A stretch of DNA of 64,000 bases from Microbispora hainanensis (lineage in GTDB: Bacteria; Actinomycetota; Actinomycetes; Streptosporangiales; Streptosporangiaceae). Under the pieces are notes generated by a model. That model was given only the letters and a program-made list of their open reading frames with translations, had not been told where the DNA came from and made no database searches. Made by a program: the position numbers and the translations under genes. The stretch spans positions 4,650,001-4,714,000 of the forward strand of contig NZ_CP108086.1 in NCBI RefSeq assembly GCF_036186745.1, written 5' to 3'. Positions 9,401 through 18,935 of this stretch are shown one piece after another; position 1 is the stretch's first letter, and the number at the start of each line of letters is the position of its first letter.

Positions 9401-9436
9401 CTTTCGCTTCTTGTGGAGCTTGTCGTGAGCTGGGAT

Positions 9437-10192
9437 CTAGTGAGTGAGGATCTTGGAGAGGAAGTCGCGGGCGCGCTCGGTGCTCGGCTGGGTGAAGAAC
9501 TCCGAGGGCGACCCCTCCTCGACGATCTGGCCGTCGGCCATGAACACGATCCGGTTGGCCGCCCGGCGGGCGAAGCCCATCTCGTGGGTCACGACCATCA
9601 TCGTCATGCCGTCCTTGGCCAGACCGGTCATCACGTCGAGCACCTCCTGGACCATCTCGGGGTCGAGGGCCGAGGTGGGCTCGTCGAAAAGGATCATCTT
9701 GGGGTCCATCGCCAGCGCGCGGGCGATGGCCGCGCGCTGCTGCTGGCCGCCGGAAAGCTGGGCGGGATACTTGCCCGCCTGCGTGGCGATGCCGACCCGT
9801 TCGAGCAGTTCCATGCCCCGCTGCTCGGCCTGCTGCCGGGCGACCTTGCGCACCCTGGTCGGGCCGAGCGTGACGTTCTCCAGGATCGTCTTGTGCGAGA
9901 AGAGGTTGAAGGACTGGAACACCATCCCGACCTCGGACCGCAGGCGGGCCAGGGCCCGGCCCTCCGCGGGCAGCTCCCGCCCGTCGAAGACGATGGTCCC
10001 GGTGTCGATAGTCTCCAGCCGGTTGATCACCCGGCACAGCGTGGACTTGCCGCTGCCGGACGGGCCGATGACGACGACCACCTCGCCCCGGCCCACGCTC
10101 AGGTCGATGTCCCTGAGCACATGCAGGGGACCGAAATGCTTGTTGACTCCCTCCAGTCTGACAAGCGGGTCGGAACCACTGATCTCCGTCAT
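9437..10192 (-). CDS. gluA: Amino-acid (glutamate-type) ABC transporter ATPase
   Basis: ATP-binding subunit of 251 aa. Walker A is GPSGSGKST, the Q-loop is in VFQSFNLF, the signature is LSGGQQQRAAIARAL, Walker B is MILFDEPTSALD, and the switch His is in VTHEM. This is the pattern of GlnQ/GluA-type ATPases. It is the first gene of the operon. The ATG at 10192 is preferred over a TTG three codons upstream because it lies exactly 7 nt after a -10-like hexamer and has no Shine-Dalgarno, so the mRNA is probably leaderless. Confidence 0.92.
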   Translation of the reverse strand: MTEISGSDPLVRLEGVNKHFGPLHVLRDIDLSVGRGEVVVVIGPSGSGKSTLCRVINRLETIDTGTIVFDGRELPAEGRALARLRSEVGMVFQSFNLFSHKTILENVTLGPTRVRKVARQQAEQRGMELLERVGIATQAGKYPAQLSGGQQQRAAIARALAMDPKMILFDEPTSALDPEMVQEVLDVMTGLAKDGMTMMVVTHEMGFARRAANRIVFMADGQIVEEGSPSEFFTQPSTERARDFLSKILTH

Positions 10193-10199
10193 GGTCAAC

Positions 10200-10228
10200 A
10201 ACGTAGGGGGGTCAACGTCGCCGCGTCA
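10200..10228 (-). promoter_or_regulatory. Promoter of the gluABCD operon
   Basis: On the minus strand TGACGC (-35) is separated by 17 bp from TACGTT (-10, complement of 10200-10205). The first base of the gluA ATG is 7 nt downstream of the -10, as expected for a leaderless transcript. Confidence 0.45.
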
Positions 10229-10365
10229 CTAACGGAGCGGTACCGAATAGATCACATCCCGGCTGCTCAGGACATCACTCCCGGTTTGTCCGTACGGCTC
10301 CGGCGGCCGGCGGTGGGACGGGGCTCATCGGGGCCGGAGAGCGGCTTGATCGACTGACGGGGAAC

Positions 10366-11781
10366 TCACCGAATGACCGGAAAGCTGAAAAGGCCGGCAT
10401 GACCGGTGCCGTGCGAACTGCGGCCGGAGGTCTGCGGCGCTTCGCGGACGGGCAGGCGCAGGACGAACCGTGCTCCCTTTTCGCTGTCCTGGATGGTCAG
10501 CGTGCCGTGATGCGCTTCCGCGATCTCCCGTGCGATCGCCAGCCCCAGCCCGGTCCCCCCGGAGTCTCGGTCGCGTGAGGCGTCCAGCCGGGTGAAGCGG
10601 TCGAAGACCCGTTCCCGGTGTTCCGGGGCGATCCCGGCGCCGTCGTCGAGGACCTCCAGCGTCGCCGTCGGCCCGTCGGCCCGCACGCTGACGGTGATCA
10701 GCGAGGTGGCGTGCCGTTCGGCGTTGTCGAGCAGGTTGACCAGGAGGCGGGTGATCCGCAGCGGGTCGCAGTCGACGAACACGTTCCGCCGGAGATCCCG
10801 CACGATCCGCATCCGGTAGTCGTGGCGGTCGAGCTCCTCGCCGACCAACCGGCCGAGGTCGGTCGCACTGAGGTCGAGCGGTGCGCGGGCGTCCAGCCTG
10901 GCCAGGGTCAGCAGGTCGGTCACGATCGCCTGGAGCCGGTCCACGCCGGTGAGCACCGCCCCGGCCATCCTCGGCCAGTCGGTGTCGTCCGGATGCATGA
11001 GGGCGTCTTCGAGCTGCGTCCGCATGGCGGTGAGGGGGCTGCGCAGGTCGTGCGAGGCGTCCGAGGTGAACTGCCGCAGTTGCTTGTACGCGCCTTCGAG
11101 CCGGTCGAGGGTGTCGTTCACCGTTCCGGCCAGGAGGTTGATCTCCTCCTGGTTGTCGCACGCCACGGGGACCCGGCGGTGCAGATGGGTGGCGGTGATC
11201 TCCGCCAGTTCCGTGCGGATGGCGTCCACCGCGGTCATGTCCCTCTTGACCACGTGGAAGGTCCCGGCCGCCGTCATCGCGGTCGCGAGCAGGGACATGC
11301 CGATCGCGAAGGACAACGCCGCCGTGTTCCCGAACCAGGGGACGGTTGGAACCGCGATGTAGAGGAGCCACGGCCCGTCCGGCTGATAGACCTTGTACGA
11401 GAAGACGGTCATGCAGTCCTTCAGCCCGGCGGGAGGGCACAGCACCCGTTCGGCGTGCACGCTCGCGCTGGGCGCGCGGAAGGTGGCCATCGGGGGCTTG
11501 TGCGCGAGTTGCGGCGTGGACGCGACGACCTGTCCCTGCGTGTTCAGGACCTGGATCGCGATGTCGCGGCCCGCCGGCAGCATGGAGGGGAGGTATCCCT
11601 CCCTGATCAAGGGCACCGTGCGGTCCCACGCCCCGGTGGCCCGGTCCCGGGCCATGTCGGCGTCCTTGCTGCCCACGACGAAGAGGAAGAGCAGGCTGAC
11701 CCCGGTGCAGACCAGCGCTGCGGCGATGGAGTAACCGACCGTCCTGCGGACGAGAATGGATGATCGGTTCCAGTTGGGCAT
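10366..11781 (-). CDS. Orphan membrane sensor histidine kinase
   Basis: Kinase of 471 aa from the ATG at 11781. Helix 1 (about residues 11-33) and helix 2 (about 152-175) flank an extracytoplasmic sensor region. A HAMP-like segment and a DHp helix follow, with the phospho-acceptor His in SDASHDLRSP near residue 244. The ATPase domain has the N box (LLVNLLDNAERH), DDGAGIA, FDRFTRLD and GGTGLGLAI. This is the EnvZ/TcrY-like class. No response regulator gene is adjacent, which is unusual because such kinases are normally encoded with their partner. The start is not certain: no clear Shine-Dalgarno precedes 11781, and an in-frame GTG about 40 nt upstream follows AT-rich, promoter-like sequence. 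Confidence 0.88.
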   Translation of the reverse strand: MPNWNRSSILVRRTVGYSIAAALVCTGVSLLFLFVVGSKDADMARDRATGAWDRTVPLIREGYLPSMLPAGRDIAIQVLNTQGQVVASTPQLAHKPPMATFRAPSASVHAERVLCPPAGLKDCMTVFSYKVYQPDGPWLLYIAVPTVPWFGNTAALSFAIGMSLLATAMTAAGTFHVVKRDMTAVDAIRTELAEITATHLHRRVPVACDNQEEINLLAGTVNDTLDRLEGAYKQLRQFTSDASHDLRSPLTAMRTQLEDALMHPDDTDWPRMAGAVLTGVDRLQAIVTDLLTLARLDARAPLDLSATDLGRLVGEELDRHDYRMRIVRDLRRNVFVDCDPLRITRLLVNLLDNAERHATSLITVSVRADGPTATLEVLDDGAGIAPEHRERVFDRFTRLDASRDRDSGGTGLGLAIAREIAEAHHGTLTIQDSEKGARFVLRLPVREAPQTSGRSSHGTGHAGLFSFPVIR

Positions 11782-12058
11782 CGTTTCGGCCAATCGGTGG
11801 GGAGCGTTGGTTTCTGCCCTCACAAGGGCACCACATAGACATGAATGACTCAATAAAACGAAACTTTCCGTTGTTACAAGCCTGGGTAATGAAAGAAGCG
11901 AGCCGGGGTCATGACGGCGGCTCCGTGTCCACGATTGGGTCCGCGATTGGGTCCGCGCCCGGCATGGTCCGGCAGGGCTCGCCATGCGTCACGTCGCAGC
12001 CGGGTGTGCGACGTTCGGGTACGGGCAGGGGCGGCGAAGCGCCTACCCTGGTAGTGCG

Positions 12059-13579
12059 ATGACTGCGACCACACAGACTGCGACGACCCAGGGCGCCGAA
12101 AGCGCGGCCCGGACCTACGAGGTGCGGACCTACGGCTGCCAGATGAACGTGCACGACTCGGAGCGGCTGTCCGGGCTGCTGGAGGACGCCGGATACGTCC
12201 GCGCGGCCGAAGGCGACACGCCGGACGTCGTCGTGTTCAACACCTGTGCCGTACGCGAGAACGCCGACAACCGGCTCTACGGCAACCTGGGCCACCTGAG
12301 ACCGATCAAGATGGCCCGCAAGGGCATGCAGATCGCGGTCGGCGGGTGCCTGGCGCAGAAGGACCAGGGCGAGATCGTCCGCCGGGCCCCGTGGGTGGAC
12401 GTGGTCTTCGGCACTCACAACATCGGGTCGCTGCCGGTGCTGCTGGAGCGGGCCCGGATCGCCGAAGAGGCCCAGGTCGAGATCAAGGAGTCCCTGGAGA
12501 CCTTCCCCTCCACGCTGCCGAGCCGCCGCGAGTCGGCGTACGCGGCCTGGGTGGCGATCTCGGTCGGGTGCAACAACACCTGCACGTTCTGCATCGTGCC
12601 GTCGCTGCGCGGCAAGGAGAAGGACCGCCGTCCCGGCGACATCCTCAACGAGGTGCGCACGCTCGTCGACCAGGGCGTCCTGGAGATCACCCTGCTGGGG
12701 CAGAACGTCAACACCTACGGCGTGGAGTTCGGCGACCGGCTGGCGTTCGGCAAGCTGCTGCGGGCCTGCGGCGACATCGAGGGCCTGGAGCGGGTCCGCT
12801 TCACTTCGCCCCACCCGGCCGCCTTCACCGACGACGTGATCGCCGCCATGGCCGAGACGCCGAACGTGATGCACCAGTTGCACATGCCGCTGCAGTCCGG
12901 CTCCGACCGCATCCTCAAGGCCATGCGCCGGTCATACCGGTCCGAGCGCTACCTCGGGATCATCGAGCGGGTCCGGGCCGCGATGCCGGACGCCGCGATC
13001 TCGACCGACATCATCGTGGGCTTCCCCGGCGAGACCGAGGAGGACTTCCAGCAGACCCTCGACGTCGTACGGCGGTCGCGCTTCGCCAACGCGTTCACGT
13101 TCCAATACTCCATCCGGCCCGGCACCCCCGCCGCCACGATGGAGGACCAGGTGCCCAAGGAAGTCGTCCAGGAGCGCTACGAGCGCCTGGTCGCCCTCCA
13201 GGAGGAGATCTCCTGGGAGGAGAACAAGAAGCAGGTCGGCCGCACCCTGGAGGTGCTGGTCGCCGAGGGCGAGGGCCGCAAGGACGACGCCACCCGCCGC
13301 CTGTCCGGCCGGGCGGCCGACAACCGCCTCGTCCACCTCGCCGGCGAGGCCGCCGCCGACGCGCGCCCCGGCGACATGGTCACGGTCGAGGTGACCTATG
13401 CCGCGCCGCACCACCTGGTGGCCGACAAGGTCCTGTCCGTACGGCGGACCCGCGCGGGCGACGCGTGGGAGGCCCGGCAGGCCGCTCCGCAGCGGGGCAA
13501 CGCGGTCAGCCTGGGAATGCCCACCATCGGGCGTCCCGCTCCGCTGCCCGCCGAGCCGTCCGCCTGCTCGGCCGTCTGA
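12059..13579 (+). CDS. miaB: tRNA-2-methylthio-N6-dimethylallyladenosine synthase MiaB
   Basis: Radical-SAM methylthiotransferase of 506 aa that adds the ms2 group to i6A37 of tRNAs reading UNN codons. The N-terminal UPF0004 domain has its three cluster cysteines in [17 protein letters not shown] and GGCLAQKD. The radical-SAM motif is CNNTCTFC, and a C-terminal TRAM domain follows. The ATG at 12059 is chosen because MTATTQ... leads directly into the domain; an earlier in-frame ATG adds unrelated residues. TACCCT ends 9 nt before the ATG, so transcription may be leaderless. miaA lies 3.5 kb downstream on the same strand. Confidence 0.95.
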   Translation: MTATTQTATTQGAESAARTYEVRTYGCQMNVHDSERLSGLLEDAGYVRAAEGDTPDVVVFNTCAVRENADNRLYGNLGHLRPIKMARKGMQIAVGGCLAQKDQGEIVRRAPWVDVVFGTHNIGSLPVLLERARIAEEAQVEIKESLETFPSTLPSRRESAYAAWVAISVGCNNTCTFCIVPSLRGKEKDRRPGDILNEVRTLVDQGVLEITLLGQNVNTYGVEFGDRLAFGKLLRACGDIEGLERVRFTSPHPAAFTDDVIAAMAETPNVMHQLHMPLQSGSDRILKAMRRSYRSERYLGIIERVRAAMPDAAISTDIIVGFPGETEEDFQQTLDVVRRSRFANAFTFQYSIRPGTPAATMEDQVPKEVVQERYERLVALQEEISWEENKKQVGRTLEVLVAEGEGRKDDATRRLSGRAADNRLVHLAGEAAADARPGDMVTVEVTYAAPHHLVADKVLSVRRTRAGDAWEARQAAPQRGNAVSLGMPTIGRPAPLPAEPSACSAV

Positions 13580-13691
13580 CGCGTCGGGTCCGGCGACGGC
13601 CGGGTCACCGGGCGTTCAACGGGGGTCACCGGCCGCGCCGCTGAGCGGAGCACCGGGCAGGCCGTGGGCCGGCCCGCTGGGCGAGTCAGTG

Positions 13692-13815
13692 GCGCGGGTC
13701 AGGCACGGGCCAGGTCGCCGGGCAGGTCACGCTCCCGGATGCTGGGCCGGCCGTCGGGCAGGTCAGGGCAAGGGCGCGGGTCGGGGCACGCTCCGGGACG
13801 CTGGGCCGGCCGCTG
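13692..13815. repeat. Degenerate 59-bp direct repeat downstream of miaB
   Basis: CACGCTCCCGGATGCTGGGC (from 13728) recurs as CACGCTCCGGGACGCTGGGC (from 13787), 59 bp later, with related flanks. The rest of 13580-13844 holds scattered GGGCAGGTC motifs and no gene. Confidence 0.5.
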
Positions 13816-13844
13816 ATTCCGGCCATCGCGCGGGCACACGACGT

Positions 13845-14675
13845 TCACTGGCCGAGGGCGCGCAGGACGTCGTAGCAGTAGGCGCGCCGCAGTTCGTCGT
13901 CGAACTGCAGGCAGGGGTCCTCGACCCGGGTGCTCGCCGCGCCGGACGGGTCCGTGTCCCCGGCGCTCTTGGACGCAGCGCTCTTGGACGCGGTGTTCCC
14001 GGCTTTCGTGGTCTCGGCCATCGTGGCGTCGCTCGTGGAGCCGCGTGCGGTCTGCTGCCGGGCGTCCTGCGGAGCCATGCGGGCCGGTCGCGGCTGCCGC
14101 GCCTCCCCGGGCAGGCCGTCAGCGGAGTCGCCTCCGCCGCCCTGTGACGACGAGGACGTCGAGGGCGTCCGGGACCCGGAGGAGGGGCGCGCCGCCGGGG
14201 CGGGACGCCGGGACGACCGTGACGATTCGATCTCGCGGCCGGGCGGTGGTGCGTCGCGTCGATGCGCCCGCGGCTCCCGAACCGGCTGTTTTTTCACCGG
14301 CTGCCCCTTTTTCGGGTCGTTTCCCGAATTGTTCTCCGCGCCGTCTCGCGTGACCGCTTCTCCGGTCTCGTCGTGATGTCCGGCCGCGCGTTCCGGTTCC
14401 GTTTCCGGCAGCTCGGACGCATGATCGGGCGGTGCGGTTTCCGACGGGAAGAAGGGGTCGGCGGCGGGCGATCCCGGCACCGGACGTGCCGGTGTGGCCG
14501 CGGCGCCCAGGTCGACGGCCACCGGCGGGGCGGGCGGGGGCGCGGGGGTCCGACCGGACAGGACGGCCAGCACGACGCCGAGCCCGGCGACGGCGATCAC
14601 GCCGACGACGCCCGTGAGGGCGAGAACGGGGTGACCTTCGCGGCGGTGCCGCGGGGTTGGGGAGAAATCCGGCAA
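13845..14675 (-). CDS. Membrane-anchored hypothetical protein with low-complexity linker
   Basis: About 276 aa, not recognised. The TTG at 14675 has CGGAAG 9 nt upstream. Sequence further upstream in the same frame uses rare codons (ATA, AGA, TTT) and looks non-coding. After a short cytoplasmic segment there is one membrane helix (VLALTGVVGVIAVAGLGVVL). A long Pro/Ala/Ser/Glu-rich extracellular linker of about 190 residues follows. The C-terminus is a compact conserved-looking tail, VEDPCLQFDDELRRAYCYDV, whose two Cys could form a disulfide. Codon third positions are strongly GC-biased, supporting coding. Function unknown. Confidence 0.6.
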   Translation of the reverse strand: MPDFSPTPRHRREGHPVLALTGVVGVIAVAGLGVVLAVLSGRTPAPPPAPPVAVDLGAAATPARPVPGSPAADPFFPSETAPPDHASELPETEPERAAGHHDETGEAVTRDGAENNSGNDPKKGQPVKKQPVREPRAHRRDAPPPGREIESSRSSRRPAPAARPSSGSRTPSTSSSSQGGGGDSADGLPGEARQPRPARMAPQDARQQTARGSTSDATMAETTKAGNTASKSAASKSAGDTDPSGAASTRVEDPCLQFDDELRRAYCYDVLRALGQ

Positions 14676-14904
14676 GGTCGTGATCTTCCGTGCGGCGGGC
14701 AGTCGTTTCCGATTTCTCAGTCTGCCCGCCGCATGTGAATTCCCGCGGCGGTTCCGCCGATTACCGGGGACTCCAAATATGCCGACGGCCATTGTCGCGA
14801 AAAATGTCCCTGATATTAGTGAGTGAGGCAATTTCCATAGAAACGCCGCGTACGACCGATGCCTCCGCACGCGGCGGTTGCCGGACACGTCCTAGCATCG
14901 CCGT

Positions 14905-15855
14905 GTGTCCGTTCGTGAACTGGTCGTCCTCGGCACCTCCAGCGCGGTGCCCACGCGTCACCGCAACCACAACGGTTATCTGCTGCGCTGGGACGGCGAA
15001 GGGTTCCTGTTCGACCCGGGCGAGGGCACCCAGCGGCAGATGCTGCACGCCGGGGTGAGCGCGCACGACATCACCTGGATCTGCGTCACGCACTTCCACG
15101 GCGACCACTGCCTGGGAGTGCCCGGCGTGGTCCAGCGGATCGCCAGGGACAAGGTGACCCACGAGGTGCGGGCGGCCTACCCCGCGAGCGGCGAGACGTA
15201 CTGGGGCAGGCTGCGCAACGCGTCGGCCTTCGCCGACACCGACGTGATCGCGCCGCGTCCGGTCTCCGGCGAGGTGACCCGGTGGCCGGCGGGACCCGTG
15301 ACGCTGACCGCGCGGCCGCTGTCGCATCCCGTCCAGTCGTACGGCTATCGCGTGGACGAGCCGGGCGGACGCCGCATGCTGCCCGGCGAACTGGCCAGGC
15401 GGGGCGTGCGCGGACGGATGATCGGCGAGCTTCAGCGGCACGGCTCGCTGACCCTGCCCGACGGCACGACCGTCACGCTCGACGAGTGCAGCGCCCCCAA
15501 GCCGGGCCAGAGCGCCGCCTTCGTGATGGACACCCGGATGTGCGACGGCGCGTTCGCCCTGGCCGACGGCGTCGACCTGTTGGTGATCGAGTCGACCTTC
15601 CTGTCGGACGAGAGCGCGCTGGCCGCGCAGTACGGGCACCTGACGGCGGCCCAGGCGGGGCGGATCGCGGCGGCCTGCGGGGTGCGGCGGCTGGTGCTCA
15701 CCCACTTCTCCGAGCGCTACACGACGGCGGACGAGCCGCGCTTCGTCGACGAGGTGCGCACGTCCTACGCCGGGGACGTCGTGACGGCGCGCGACCTCAT
15801 GCGCGTCCCCGTGCCGAAGCGCGCGGACTACCAGGCCCAGCGGGCGGCGAAGTAG
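14905..15855 (+). CDS. rnz: Ribonuclease Z (tRNA 3'-endonuclease)
   Basis: Metallo-beta-lactamase-fold nuclease of 316 aa that removes tRNA 3' trailers. The zinc motif is [10 protein letters not shown] (about residues 62-71). Further ligands are expected at PLSHPV, in FVMDTR and in LTHFSERY, followed by the family C-terminus. The GTG at 14905 starts directly at the conserved [12 protein letters not shown] strand; TAGCAT lies just upstream, so it may be leaderless. Its 3' end overlaps the convergent dioxygenase-like gene by 28 bp. Confidence 0.93.
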   Translation: MSVRELVVLGTSSAVPTRHRNHNGYLLRWDGEGFLFDPGEGTQRQMLHAGVSAHDITWICVTHFHGDHCLGVPGVVQRIARDKVTHEVRAAYPASGETYWGRLRNASAFADTDVIAPRPVSGEVTRWPAGPVTLTARPLSHPVQSYGYRVDEPGGRRMLPGELARRGVRGRMIGELQRHGSLTLPDGTTVTLDECSAPKPGQSAAFVMDTRMCDGAFALADGVDLLVIESTFLSDESALAAQYGHLTAAQAGRIAAACGVRRLVLTHFSERYTTADEPRFVDEVRTSYAGDVVTARDLMRVPVPKRADYQAQRAAK

Positions 15856-16523
15856 CCCACGCCGTACGGCGCGTCGTCATACATCAGCTCGCAGGCGGCG
15901 GGTGCCGTCCGGGCCGCGCCGCCGAGGACCTGGAGGGCCGCGCGGCCCGCCGCCCACAGCTCCCGCGCCTCGCCGGGGTCGAGGCCCAGCAGGCGGCCGG
16001 CGTCGCCAGAGGCGAGCGCGGCGGCGATCACCTCGTCGTACGGCACCGCGCCGGGGTGGATGTAACCCGGCGCCTTCTCGGTGCGCCTGGCCGAGCCGTC
16101 GCCCATCACCAGCAGCGCCACCCGCCCCGCCGAGTCCGCCAGGCGGCGGCCCAGCGCGGCGCACTCGCCCGGCGGGGCGTCGAACCCGACCGCCTCGAAC
16201 CGCAGCGCGGGCAGGTCGCCTCCGGACGACGCCTGTTCCAGCAGCCAGCGGCCGATCGTCAGCGACAGGGGCAGGACGGGATCGCCCGGGCCGACCCGTA
16301 CGTCCGGGCCCCACGGGCGCAGCGTCCCCGCGGCGTCGCCGGGGAAGGACGCGGTGGCGTCGGCGCCGCCGGCCACGGCCAGCACGTCGGCGCGGGCGTC
16401 GAGAAGCGAGCCGACCGCGGCGGCGCAGGCCGCGCGAAGATCGTCGAGTTCGGGTGCGGCGGCCCCGGCGACCTGCGGGACGAGCAGCGGAGGATGCGGG
16501 CAGACGGCAGCGGCGACCAGCAC
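15828..16523 (-). CDS. Class III extradiol dioxygenase-like protein
   Basis: Protein of 231 aa resembling the MEMO/class III extradiol ring-cleavage dioxygenase fold. The N-terminus [16 protein letters not shown] carries the conserved His, and a [18 protein letters not shown] segment follows. It is a small, single-domain version, and its substrate is unknown. Proteins of this type are often found next to miaA in actinomycetes, and here it is in that neighbourhood. It runs opposite to rnz and overlaps its last 28 bp. Confidence 0.72.
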   Translation of the reverse strand: MLVAAAVCPHPPLLVPQVAGAAAPELDDLRAACAAAVGSLLDARADVLAVAGGADATASFPGDAAGTLRPWGPDVRVGPGDPVLPLSLTIGRWLLEQASSGGDLPALRFEAVGFDAPPGECAALGRRLADSAGRVALLVMGDGSARRTEKAPGYIHPGAVPYDEVIAAALASGDAGRLLGLDPGEARELWAAGRAALQVLGGAARTAPAACELMYDDAPYGVGYFAARWAW

Positions 16524-16565
16524 CCGATCACCCTACCCCGCCCGGGCGCGCGCAGAATGGGACGC

Positions 16566-17099
16566 ATGGACAGCAGCACGGTGGCGTTCGCGACCGTACC
16601 GGCCAAGGTGGGCGACGTGGTCGCCGCCGTCACCGAAGACGGGGTCGTCGCGACGCACTTCCAGGACGGCCCCCGGTTCAGGGAGAGCGTCGCCGATCGT
16701 CTCGGGATGGCCGTCGCCGACGACCCGGCCCGTACGGCCGCCGCCCGGGAGGAACTGACGGCCTACTTCCGGGGCGAGCTGAAGGAGTTCCGCGTGCCGG
16801 TGGACTGGCGGCTCATGTCGCCGCTCCAGCGGCAGGTCCTCGGCACGTTGTTCGCGACCGTCCCGTACGGCGAGGTGGTGACGTACGGGGAGCTGGCGGC
16901 GCGCAGCGGCACGGGGGTCCCGGCGCGGGCCATCGGCTCGATCATGGGCGCCAACCCGATCCCGATCATCGTGCCGTGCCACCGGGTCGTCGCGAGCAAC
17001 GGGCTCGGCGGCTTCAGCGGCGGCGAGGGCGTGGAGTCCAAGCGGTGGCTGCTCACCCTCGAAGGCCACCTGCCTCCCACCCTGGACTGGGACATCTGA
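16566..17099 (+). CDS. ogt: Methylated-DNA--protein-cysteine methyltransferase
   Basis: Suicide repair protein of 177 aa that removes O6-alkyl groups from guanine in DNA. The acceptor Cys is in IIVPCHRVV (about residue 138). The preceding helix-turn-helix includes GEVVTYGELAARSG and the Arg finger RAIGSIMGANP. The ATG at 16566 lies exactly 7 nt after CAGAAT and has no Shine-Dalgarno, so it may be leaderless; an ATG three codons upstream (16557) is the alternative. No AlkA or Ada fusion is present. Confidence 0.92.
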   Translation: MDSSTVAFATVPAKVGDVVAAVTEDGVVATHFQDGPRFRESVADRLGMAVADDPARTAAAREELTAYFRGELKEFRVPVDWRLMSPLQRQVLGTLFATVPYGEVVTYGELAARSGTGVPARAIGSIMGANPIPIIVPCHRVVASNGLGGFSGGEGVESKRWLLTLEGHLPPTLDWDI

Positions 17100-17127
17100 C
17101 CTCTCCGCCGCTGGGACACTGGAGGGT

Positions 17128-18039
17128 GTGGGGCAGCTACCTGTGATCGCCGTCGTGGGCGCGACCGCGGCGGGAAAGTCAGATCTCGCCGTCGAGCTGG
17201 CGCTCCGGCTGGACGGCGAGGTGATCAACACCGACTCCATGCAGCTCTACGAGGGCATGGACATCGGCACGGCCAAGCTGACCATGCGGGAGCGGCGCGG
17301 CGTCCCCCACCACCTGCTGGACCTCTGGCCGGTGACGCGGACCGCCAGCGTGGCGGAATACCAGCGGCTCGTCCGCCCGCTGATCGAGGACCTGCGCTCC
17401 CGCGGCAGGGCGCCCGTGCTGGCGGGCGGATCCGGGCTCTACGTGCGCGCCGCGATCGACGACCTGGAGTTCCCGGGCACCGACCCCGACGTGCGGGCCC
17501 GGCTGGAGAAGGAGCTCGCCGCGACCGGCCCGGCGCCCCTTTACGAGCGGCTCAAGGGCCTCGACCCGGTGGCCGCGGAGAACATCCTGCCGAGCAACGG
17601 CCGCAGGATCGTCCGGGCGCTGGAGGTCATCGAGCTGTCCGGGCGGCCGTTCTCCGCCACGATGCCGTCGTACGACGCCGTCTATGACAGCGTGCAGATC
17701 GGCGTCGAGGTGCCGCGGCCGGTGCTCGACGAGCGGATCGAACGCAGGGTCGCCCTCATGTGGGAGGCCGGGCTCGTCGACGAGGTGCGCGCGCTCGCGG
17801 CGCGCGGCCTGGCGGAGGGCAGGACCGCCAGCAGGGCGCTCGGGTACGCGCAGGTGCTGCGCTTCCTCTCGGGGGAGTGGACCGAGGAGCAGGCGCGGGA
17901 GGAGACGGTGCGCGCCACGCGCAGGTTCGCCCGGCGGCAGGAGTCGTGGTTCCGCCGCGACCCCCGGGTGGTCTGGCTGCCGTTCGACGCGCCCGATCTG
18001 GCCGACCGCGCGATCCGCGTGATCACCGAGGCCTCCTAG
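17128..18039 (+). CDS. miaA: tRNA dimethylallyltransferase MiaA
   Basis: Transfers the dimethylallyl group to N6 of A37 in tRNA, making the substrate for MiaB. Length 303 aa. The P-loop is GATAAGKS (residues 11-18), followed by NTDSMQLYEGMDIGTAK and the DLWPV and RASRALGYAQV-type conserved regions. The GTG start at 17128 is 7 nt after GACACT (-10-like). A GGAGGG sequence is present but too close to act as a normal ribosome-binding site. Its stop codon TAG is also the first three bases of the next gene's -10 hexamer. Confidence 0.95.
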   Translation: MGQLPVIAVVGATAAGKSDLAVELALRLDGEVINTDSMQLYEGMDIGTAKLTMRERRGVPHHLLDLWPVTRTASVAEYQRLVRPLIEDLRSRGRAPVLAGGSGLYVRAAIDDLEFPGTDPDVRARLEKELAATGPAPLYERLKGLDPVAAENILPSNGRRIVRALEVIELSGRPFSATMPSYDAVYDSVQIGVEVPRPVLDERIERRVALMWEAGLVDEVRALAARGLAEGRTASRALGYAQVLRFLSGEWTEEQAREETVRATRRFARRQESWFRRDPRVVWLPFDAPDLADRAIRVITEAS

Positions 18040-18042
18040 ACT
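18037..18042 (+). promoter_or_regulatory. -10 hexamer of dapF overlapping the miaA stop codon
   Basis: TAGACT begins with the miaA TAG stop and lies 6 nt before the dapF ATG, which lacks a Shine-Dalgarno. This suggests a leaderless dapF transcript starting inside the miaA-dapF junction. Confidence 0.45.
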
Positions 18043-18048
18043 GCTGCC

Positions 18049-18861
18049 ATGCGGTTTCTGAAGGGCCACGGCACCGAGAACGACTTCGTCATCCTGCCGG
18101 ACGCCGACGCCACGCTCGACCTGTCCCCGGTGGACGTCGCGGCGCTGTGCGACCGGCGCGCGGGCATCGGCGCCGACGGGGTGCTGCGCGTGGTGCGCAC
18201 CAAGCTCTGTCCCGAGGCGGCCGGGCTGGCCGGCGAGGCCGAGTGGTTCATGGACTACCGCAACGCCGACGGCAGCGTCGCCGAGATGTGCGGCAACGGC
18301 GTCCGGGTCTTCGCCCGCTATCTCGTGGACGCGGGCCTCGCGGCGCCCGGCGAGTTCGCCGTCGCCACCCGCGGGGGCCTCAAGCGCGTACGGCTCGGGG
18401 CGACGGGCGACGTGACCGTGGACATGGGCATGCCGCGGGTGCTGGGGGACAGCAGCGCGGTGGTCGACGGGCGCGAGTGCCGCGGCGTGAACGTGAACAT
18501 GGGCAACCCCCACCTGGCGTGCGCCGTGGAGGAGCCGGTGGCGGGGTTCGACCTCGGCCGCGCGCCCGCCTTCGACCGCGGGGTCTACCCCGAGGGCGTC
18601 AACGTCGAGATCTTCAACATGCTGGGCGACCACAAGGTGTCGATGCGGGTGCACGAGCGGGGCGCGGGCGAGACGCGGTCGTGCGGCACCGGCGCGGTCG
18701 CGACGGCCGTCGCCGCGGCCCATGCCGCCGGGGAGACCACCGGCACCTGGGAGGTCCGGGTCCTCGGCGGCACGGTCACCGTCAGGCTGGAGGAGGACAC
18801 GAGCTATCTGTCCGGCCCGGCCGTCCTCGTCGCCTCGGGGGAGTGGCCCGCCGTCCTCTGA
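18049..18861 (+). CDS. dapF: Diaminopimelate epimerase
   Basis: Converts LL- to meso-diaminopimelate for lysine and peptidoglycan synthesis. Length 270 aa. Both catalytic cysteines are present: EMCGNGVR (near residue 82) and RSCGTGAV (near 212). HGTENDFV at the N-terminus and NVNMGNPH in the middle are further family motifs. An insertion after VVRTKLCPEAAG is slightly longer than in enterobacterial DapF, which is common in actinomycetes. It lies 9 bp after miaA. Confidence 0.95.
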   Translation: MRFLKGHGTENDFVILPDADATLDLSPVDVAALCDRRAGIGADGVLRVVRTKLCPEAAGLAGEAEWFMDYRNADGSVAEMCGNGVRVFARYLVDAGLAAPGEFAVATRGGLKRVRLGATGDVTVDMGMPRVLGDSSAVVDGRECRGVNVNMGNPHLACAVEEPVAGFDLGRAPAFDRGVYPEGVNVEIFNMLGDHKVSMRVHERGAGETRSCGTGAVATAVAAAHAAGETTGTWEVRVLGGTVTVRLEEDTSYLSGPAVLVASGEWPAVL

Positions 18862-18935
18862 TCGTTCCGGAGGACTTGCAGAATCTTGTTCTGATCCGCC
18901 ACCGTGAGTCTGGGAGACCGGACCGAGGAGGGCGC

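Noticed and set aside
14676..14888. N-terminal extension of the membrane-anchored hypothetical protein to 14888
   Set aside because: Codons such as ATA, AGA and TTT are common there and absent in the body of the gene. A better ribosome-binding site precedes the TTG at 14675.
15282..17099. 605-residue reading that would fuse sequence antisense to the dioxygenase gene onto Ogt
   Set aside because: Residues before the ATG at 16566 lack any Ogt similarity and cover other genes.
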